Part shown: piece after piece, positions 60,147-64,000 of the stretch | How positions within the stretch are numbered: position 1 is the first letter of the stretch | Layout of the letters: each line of letters opens with the position of its first letter | Assembly (NCBI GenBank): GCA_003666485.1 | Contig: CP032931.1 | Span: 2,418,001-2,482,000 of the forward strand | DNA length: 64,000 bases | Reading direction: 5' to 3' | DNA from: Levilactobacillus brevis | Lineage (GTDB): Bacteria > Bacillota > Bacilli > Lactobacillales > Lactobacillaceae | Notes under the pieces: generated by a model | Databases searched by the model: none | What the model saw: only the letters and a program-made list of their open reading frames with translations | What the model was told of the DNA's origin: nothing | Position numbers and translations under genes: made by a program

Positions 60147-60611
60147 GTTGGTCAGTTGCCAGTTTCGATAAAGCCGAACATTACTTGATGATTGCGAGTG
60201 ACGGCACCACGACGGTAATTTCCCATCCAGCGCCTCCGGATTTCCCTAGAAAAGCGATAGCCACGTCCAGCTGTTTATCATTAATACTAATAATAAGGGA
60301 TTTATCACTGAATACAAGTGTTATGCGAGTTTATTAAGGAACTCTAATTTGTCTAGTCCATTTTATCATCTTAATATAAAAAGAATTATAAACGGCTACT
60401 TTTACCGGATATAATTCTTTTAATGATGTTGTTTATTCGTATTTAATCCATTAATTAAATTCCATAGCAATTTATTTAGAAATTAAGCAGAGTACCTTTG
60501 ATTTCAATCAAAGGATGAATGCGAAATCTTAACCTTTTCCGAAACATATGTTCCCCTTCTTGAACTCTAGCATATGCTATACTTAATCCAATCTTTCGGG
60601 GAGGTGAATAT
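60147..60611. other. AT-rich gene-free stretch with two hairpins
   Basis: About 460 nt. A 12-bp perfect inverted pair AAAAGAATTATA / TATAATTCTTTT (60379-60421) has inner CGG/CCG. A 20-bp palindrome, CCTTTGATT-TC-AATCAAAGG (60495-60514), probably belongs to the left end of the TnpB element. TAGCATATGCTA (palindrome) and TATACT lie just before tnpB. Confidence 0.6.
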
Positions 60612-61832
60612 ATGACGACGCTAGGACGAACACTGAAAGTTAGACTCTATACCAATACAATTCAAGCAACTCAACTTTTAGATATGAGCCGAGAATACCA
60701 GCGTTTAGCAAATCTAGTGAGTCAATGGGTCTTTGATCACGATTTTCCATTGAATAGTTTAAAAATCAATCATGCCCTGTACAAAAAATTTCGACAAGGA
60801 TCTCCATTGAACAGTCAAATGATCCAGTCTGTTTTTAGAACGGTGGTCGCACGGTACAAGACGGTTTTGGAACAGTTGAAGCAACATCCTTATCGTTACC
60901 AAGATGAAGATAAAAAGTGGATGCGCGTCGCCAAAGATTTGACCTGGCTGTTTAAGCCGCTTCATTTTTCTCGGCCACAAGCGGATCTGGTCAGGCAAAG
61001 CAATTACTCTTTTGGAAATAATTTAACTGAGATTTCCTTAACGACTCTGGGGAAAAGAACTAAAGTGCCCTTTACCATCAAAGGATTTGAACAATGTTTT
61101 CAAACCGGCTGGAAACTGGGAACAGCCAGATTAGTACATAGCGGGGGAAAGTGGTACTTGCATATTGGTATCACTAAGGAGGATACAGATTTTGATCCAA
61201 CTGCTCCAGCTCAAGTTGTGGGTATTGACCGCGGCTTACGCTTCATAGCCACAATCTTTGACCAACAAAGAAAAACCAGATTTTTTGATGGAAAGAAAAT
61301 TCTCTTAAAACGTCACAAATTCCAAAAAACACGAGCAGAATTACAGCATCGCGGAACCAAGTCTGCGAAGAAAAAGTTGAAGCAGTTACAGCAACGAGAG
61401 AACCGCTGGATGACGGATATCAATCATCCGCTATCTAAGACACTCGTTACGACGTATGACCCTCAAACGCTCTTCGTCCTGGAAGATTTGACAAATGTGA
61501 CGTTCAACACTGATGATCTGCCTAAGTCTTTGAGAAATAGTCACCGCTCCTGGGCTTTCTTTCAGTTGGAAACTTTTCTGACCTACAAGGGCCAGGCTGT
61601 TCAAAGTCAGGTGTTAAAGGTAAGTCCGGCCTTCACCTCCCAGCGTTGTCCCAAGTGTGGTCTGATTGAGAAAACCAATCGTCATCACGACATTCACGAA
61701 TACCATTGTCAACAATGTCGGTATCAATCTAATGACGACCGACTAGGTGCCATGAATATTGCGATGTTAGGTCAAGAATGGTTGGATGGGGTCAAACACC
61801 CCAGAATCAAGAAAGTAACAGCTACCGGGTAA
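60612..61832 (+). CDS. tnpB: TnpB RNA-guided nuclease
   Basis: 406 residues. All RuvC-type residues are present: VVGIDRGLRFIATI (D), LFVLEDLTNV (E), SNDDRLGAMNIAMLG (D). The zinc finger reads CPKCGLIEKTNRHH and CQQCRYQ. TnpB uses an RNA from its own 3' end to cut DNA and helps keep the transposon. GGGGAGGTGA precedes the ATG. The frame is complete. Confidence 0.93.
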   Translation: MTTLGRTLKVRLYTNTIQATQLLDMSREYQRLANLVSQWVFDHDFPLNSLKINHALYKKFRQGSPLNSQMIQSVFRTVVARYKTVLEQLKQHPYRYQDEDKKWMRVAKDLTWLFKPLHFSRPQADLVRQSNYSFGNNLTEISLTTLGKRTKVPFTIKGFEQCFQTGWKLGTARLVHSGGKWYLHIGITKEDTDFDPTAPAQVVGIDRGLRFIATIFDQQRKTRFFDGKKILLKRHKFQKTRAELQHRGTKSAKKKLKQLQQRENRWMTDINHPLSKTLVTTYDPQTLFVLEDLTNVTFNTDDLPKSLRNSHRSWAFFQLETFLTYKGQAVQSQVLKVSPAFTSQRCPKCGLIEKTNRHHDIHEYHCQQCRYQSNDDRLGAMNIAMLGQEWLDGVKHPRIKKVTATG

Positions 61833-61950
61833 ACCTGGCAGTTAAACGGGTAGCCGTCAATTACCCGACGATGTTGCCACTACGAGTAGGAGTTCTCCGT
61901 GAACGTTGGACTACTGTGTCGAGAGACACGTGAGCGACAAGCTGCCGAAT
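61800..61950 (+). ncRNA. candidate omega-RNA at the tnpB 3' end
   Basis: GC-rich, strongly structured: CTACCG...CGGGTAG, GTGTC-GAGA-GACAC, and the pair GTCAATTACC (61856-61865) / GGTAATTGAC (61960-61969). This is where TnpB guide RNA is normally made. The guide itself, set by the right end, is not defined here. Confidence 0.5.
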
Positions 61951-63567
61951 TTATTCGGCGGTAATTGACAAATAGCTATGGATAAAGTTCTGGACTACGG
62001 CCCACCAATTTTCACTGGGCGACTGCCGCATGACGCTTTGCAGGCGCGACAACTCGTTGGTGATCTCACCATCCGCCCCCAATGCCCACATCCGACTCAT
62101 GGCTGCCCGAGAATCTGGGGTCCACACCCAGGCTGGTGCGCCGGCTTGATGCGCGGCCAGAATGAACTGCTGGCTAAGTGAGATGCGCTGAAACGAGTAA
62201 AAGTCGGCGGGCACCGCAGCTGGCGAGACCCAGTTGAACGGCGTGATGTACCCCACCCGCAATTGCGGGACCACTTGCTTGAGCTGGGTGACGACCCGGT
62301 AATCCAACGAATGGACGGCCGACCCATCCCGCCGAAGCCGCGTGCCGTATTGCCGGGCAAATTGGTGAATTGCATTCGGCGAATCTTGAGGCGTAGTCTT
62401 GATTTCGACTAACAAGGGTTGCCGCAGCCGTTCAGCAACTTTCAAGTAGGTTGCCCAGCCCACCAATCGGTCGTGATAGCCATTCTCATGGACTGTCAGC
62501 TGTTCCAACTGGGCCAACGTCAATTGGTGTGGGGTGACGTTGCGCCGGGCTAACACGGCCAAATTTTCGTCATGGAGGACGACCCACTGGTGGTCACGGG
62601 TTTCGTGGAGATCCATTTCGACGTAGGCCGGGTGTTGGCGACTCACGTGGCGCAAGGCCCCCAACGTATTTTGCACGCCCACCCCGTGATCAACGCCACG
62701 ATGACTAATGGCTACCATGGGCGCGAACTGCGGCGGACTGAGCAGTGCCTGCCCGCTAACGCAAGCTCCGGCCACCACGAGCACGCCCATTAGCCACCAG
62801 CCCTGATGACGCGGCACCGGTCGGCTGACGGTCGGCTGACCACACCAACTCCAGACCAGCGTGATGGCTGCCAAAATGACGGCGACCACGAAGCCCAGAA
62901 AGATTAGGAGCAGCGACCCAGCCGCTAACAGCTTGGCCGGTCCTGGCGACAGGTGCGCATCTCCCCACCAGTTCAGGGCAACCAGGCCTTCTGCCAGTCC
63001 CCACCAAACCGCCAGCAACCCAGCGCTGACCAGTAACGCTGTGGCCATTTGCCGCCAGGTACCGGGATGCTGAATTTGCGGTGCCAATCGGCGAAAGACC
63101 CACGGCCCGCGCAACAAGCAACCACTGGCCACCAGCAGATAAATAATTGCCACAACTATGCCGACCGGCCGCCGATGCAGGCCCACGTAGTTGATGAACC
63201 CAGCTGGCAGCGGTACCCGGACCAACAGTCGACTGCTGAGGCCCCCTAGGCCCAGTGGCAACGCTAAAATGGTCAATCCCAGCTCGACCAGAATCCAGGT
63301 GCCCTTGTGCCGCCAAAGCAGTTGCCAACTTTGCCAGCCGGCGGGTCGACGCCCAATCAAGGTCAACGCCAGATGAGTCAGTTGCCAGGCGCTCAAGATC
63401 ATGAGACCGCCAATCAGCACGACCAAGTCAACGTGCCACCCGGGCCGCTGACCTAGTAAACGCAGGCCGGCGAAGAACAGAATGGCCAAACACCACCCCA
63501 GTGTCAGCCCAGGCGCAAAGATACCAGTTCGCCAAACCTGCTTCAATTGTCGTCCCCAAGACCGCAC
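61951..63567 (-). CDS. membrane-anchored glycerophosphodiester phosphodiesterase
   Basis: 538 residues. The first ~270 form about seven transmembrane helices. The C-terminal GDPD domain has ISHRGVDHGVGVQNTLGALR, YVEMDLHETRDHQWVVLHDE and LVEIKTTPQDSP, the metal and catalytic residues of the family, and lies outside the membrane. It hydrolyses glycerophosphodiesters or lipoteichoic-acid-type substrates. GTG start with AGGAGG 7 nt upstream; the ATG two codons earlier touches the binding site. Confidence 0.92.
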   Translation of the reverse strand: MRSWGRQLKQVWRTGIFAPGLTLGWCLAILFFAGLRLLGQRPGWHVDLVVLIGGLMILSAWQLTHLALTLIGRRPAGWQSWQLLWRHKGTWILVELGLTILALPLGLGGLSSRLLVRVPLPAGFINYVGLHRRPVGIVVAIIYLLVASGCLLRGPWVFRRLAPQIQHPGTWRQMATALLVSAGLLAVWWGLAEGLVALNWWGDAHLSPGPAKLLAAGSLLLIFLGFVVAVILAAITLVWSWCGQPTVSRPVPRHQGWWLMGVLVVAGACVSGQALLSPPQFAPMVAISHRGVDHGVGVQNTLGALRHVSRQHPAYVEMDLHETRDHQWVVLHDENLAVLARRNVTPHQLTLAQLEQLTVHENGYHDRLVGWATYLKVAERLRQPLLVEIKTTPQDSPNAIHQFARQYGTRLRRDGSAVHSLDYRVVTQLKQVVPQLRVGYITPFNWVSPAAVPADFYSFQRISLSQQFILAAHQAGAPAWVWTPDSRAAMSRMWALGADGEITNELSRLQSVMRQSPSENWWAVVQNFIHSYLSITAE

Positions 63568-63856
63568 GTCCATTCCTCCTCTACACCGTTACCATGAAAT
63601 TAGTTGTTTCAGCAATACTAGTTGTGCTCCGCTTTACCGTTACGAATATCAAGTTGAAACGCCCTCCTTGTGCAAATGGTGAAACCAGATGACTACGACC
63701 GCCCGGGTTCCGCCTATTCTGGAGGACGCCTTGACGACCTCCGGCGAAATTTCACTTTCTCTGAAACGGTGTGTGACCTCTACCTCACCAACGTTGCCAA
63801 CACAACAGTATCAGCCCTACTTCAGCATGGGTACTACCGCATTGTGTGGCCAATCA
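63568..63856. other. upstream region of the phosphodiesterase gene
   Basis: About 290 nt with no supported gene. Open frames have no binding sites and no family features. Confidence 0.55.
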
Positions 63857-64000
63857 CCACCGTAGCCGTGAGTTCGCTAGATATGAGTTCAGCCGTGGGA
63901 GTTTTCTTAGCGGTGGGCTTTACCGGTTAGAAAACTGACAACTTGGAGACGCGGGTCATCGGCTCCAAGTTGAGGGTCGAGACCGTTTTTTGGCTCGACC
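63857..64000 (-). repeat. dispersed intergenic repeat, copy B (runs to window end)
   Basis: Read on the minus strand it begins GGTCGAGCCAAAAAACGGTC, includes the 18-mer GAAAACTCCCACGGCTGA (63889-63906) and ends CTCACGGCTACGG. It may continue beyond the window. Confidence 0.7.

Larger units (their letters stand above)
60495..61950 (+). mobile_element. IS200/IS605-type element with tnpB only
   Basis: Left boundary taken from the 20-bp palindrome upstream of tnpB, right boundary from the structured region after it. No tnpA lies nearby and there are no inverted terminal repeats, as expected. The exact ends cannot be read without an empty site. Confidence 0.6.

Noticed and set aside
63670-63930. 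86-codon plus-strand open frame at the right edge
   Set aside because: No ribosome binding site, and it overlaps repeat copy B.

Overview
The window is chromosomal DNA of a low-to-mid GC Gram-positive bacterium of the family Lactobacillaceae (Levilactobacillus/Lactiplantibacillus-like). The evidence is the gene set (valS behind a T-box, tpx, thiI next to a cysteine desulfurase, ezrA, rpsD as a lone gene, rarA followed by a 6S-like RNA), AGGAGG-type ribosome binding sites, frequent GTG/TTG starts, and IS30 and IS256 elements of lactobacillus type. The exact species cannot be fixed from the sequence alone.

Layout. 1-9.4 kb is host: the 5' two-thirds of valS with its T-box leader, tpx, a 14-repeat type I-E-like CRISPR array without cas genes in view, thiI and a cysteine desulfurase, ezrA, and a free-methionine-sulfoxide reductase. 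rpsD (9.4-10.0 kb) is the attachment gene. A prophage of about 43.6 kb lies between an 18-bp attL, which is the last 18 nt of rpsD, and an identical attR at 53.66 kb. The native rpsD terminator now sits beyond attR, and the phage supplies a new one next to attL. From 53.7 kb the host resumes: AI-2E-type permease, DUF1054 and DUF1694 proteins, rarA, a probable 6S RNA, a small membrane protein, a universal stress protein, an XRE-TPR regulator, an orphan TnpB element and a membrane-anchored glycerophosphodiester phosphodiesterase.

Prophage. It is a PBSX/xkd-like phage with a contractile tail, read mostly on the minus strand. From the right end it carries integrase, an exported membrane protein, ImmA-type protease and CI-type repressor (plus strand). 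The divergent early genes follow: small regulators, Rha antirepressor, a two-domain beta-clamp-like protein, Gam, Erf, SSB, HNH nuclease, replication initiator with iterons and DnaC-like loader. Then come small accessory genes including a Tad2-like (DUF2829) protein and a MazG-like protein, and a RinA/ArpU late activator. The late genes are terS, terL, portal, MuF head protein, scaffold, capsid, connectors, sheath, tube, chaperone with a -1 frameshift, tape measure and baseplate. They end with a run of four paralogous tail proteins, XkdX, lysis genes and a tiny lipoprotein next to attL. Two insertion sequences have hit it: IS256 just upstream of a lysis-region gene, and IS30 inside a plus-strand accessory gene beside terS.

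Most interesting points: (i) CRISPR spacer 2 matches this prophage at 30 of 33 positions, inside the C-terminal toxin-like part of the MuF head protein. (ii) That MuF protein carries an HEFGH metallopeptidase domain and is followed by a small candidate immunity gene. (iii) Four paralogous tail genes are separated by mini-ORFs that each contain a run of nine G. (iv) The capsid and tail chaperone genes end in canonical -1 slippery heptamers with extended second frames. (v) A convergent pair of membrane-anchored genes ends in a 14-bp perfect inverted repeat that gives both proteins the same C-terminus. (vi) A dispersed non-coding repeat occurs in three host intergenic regions.
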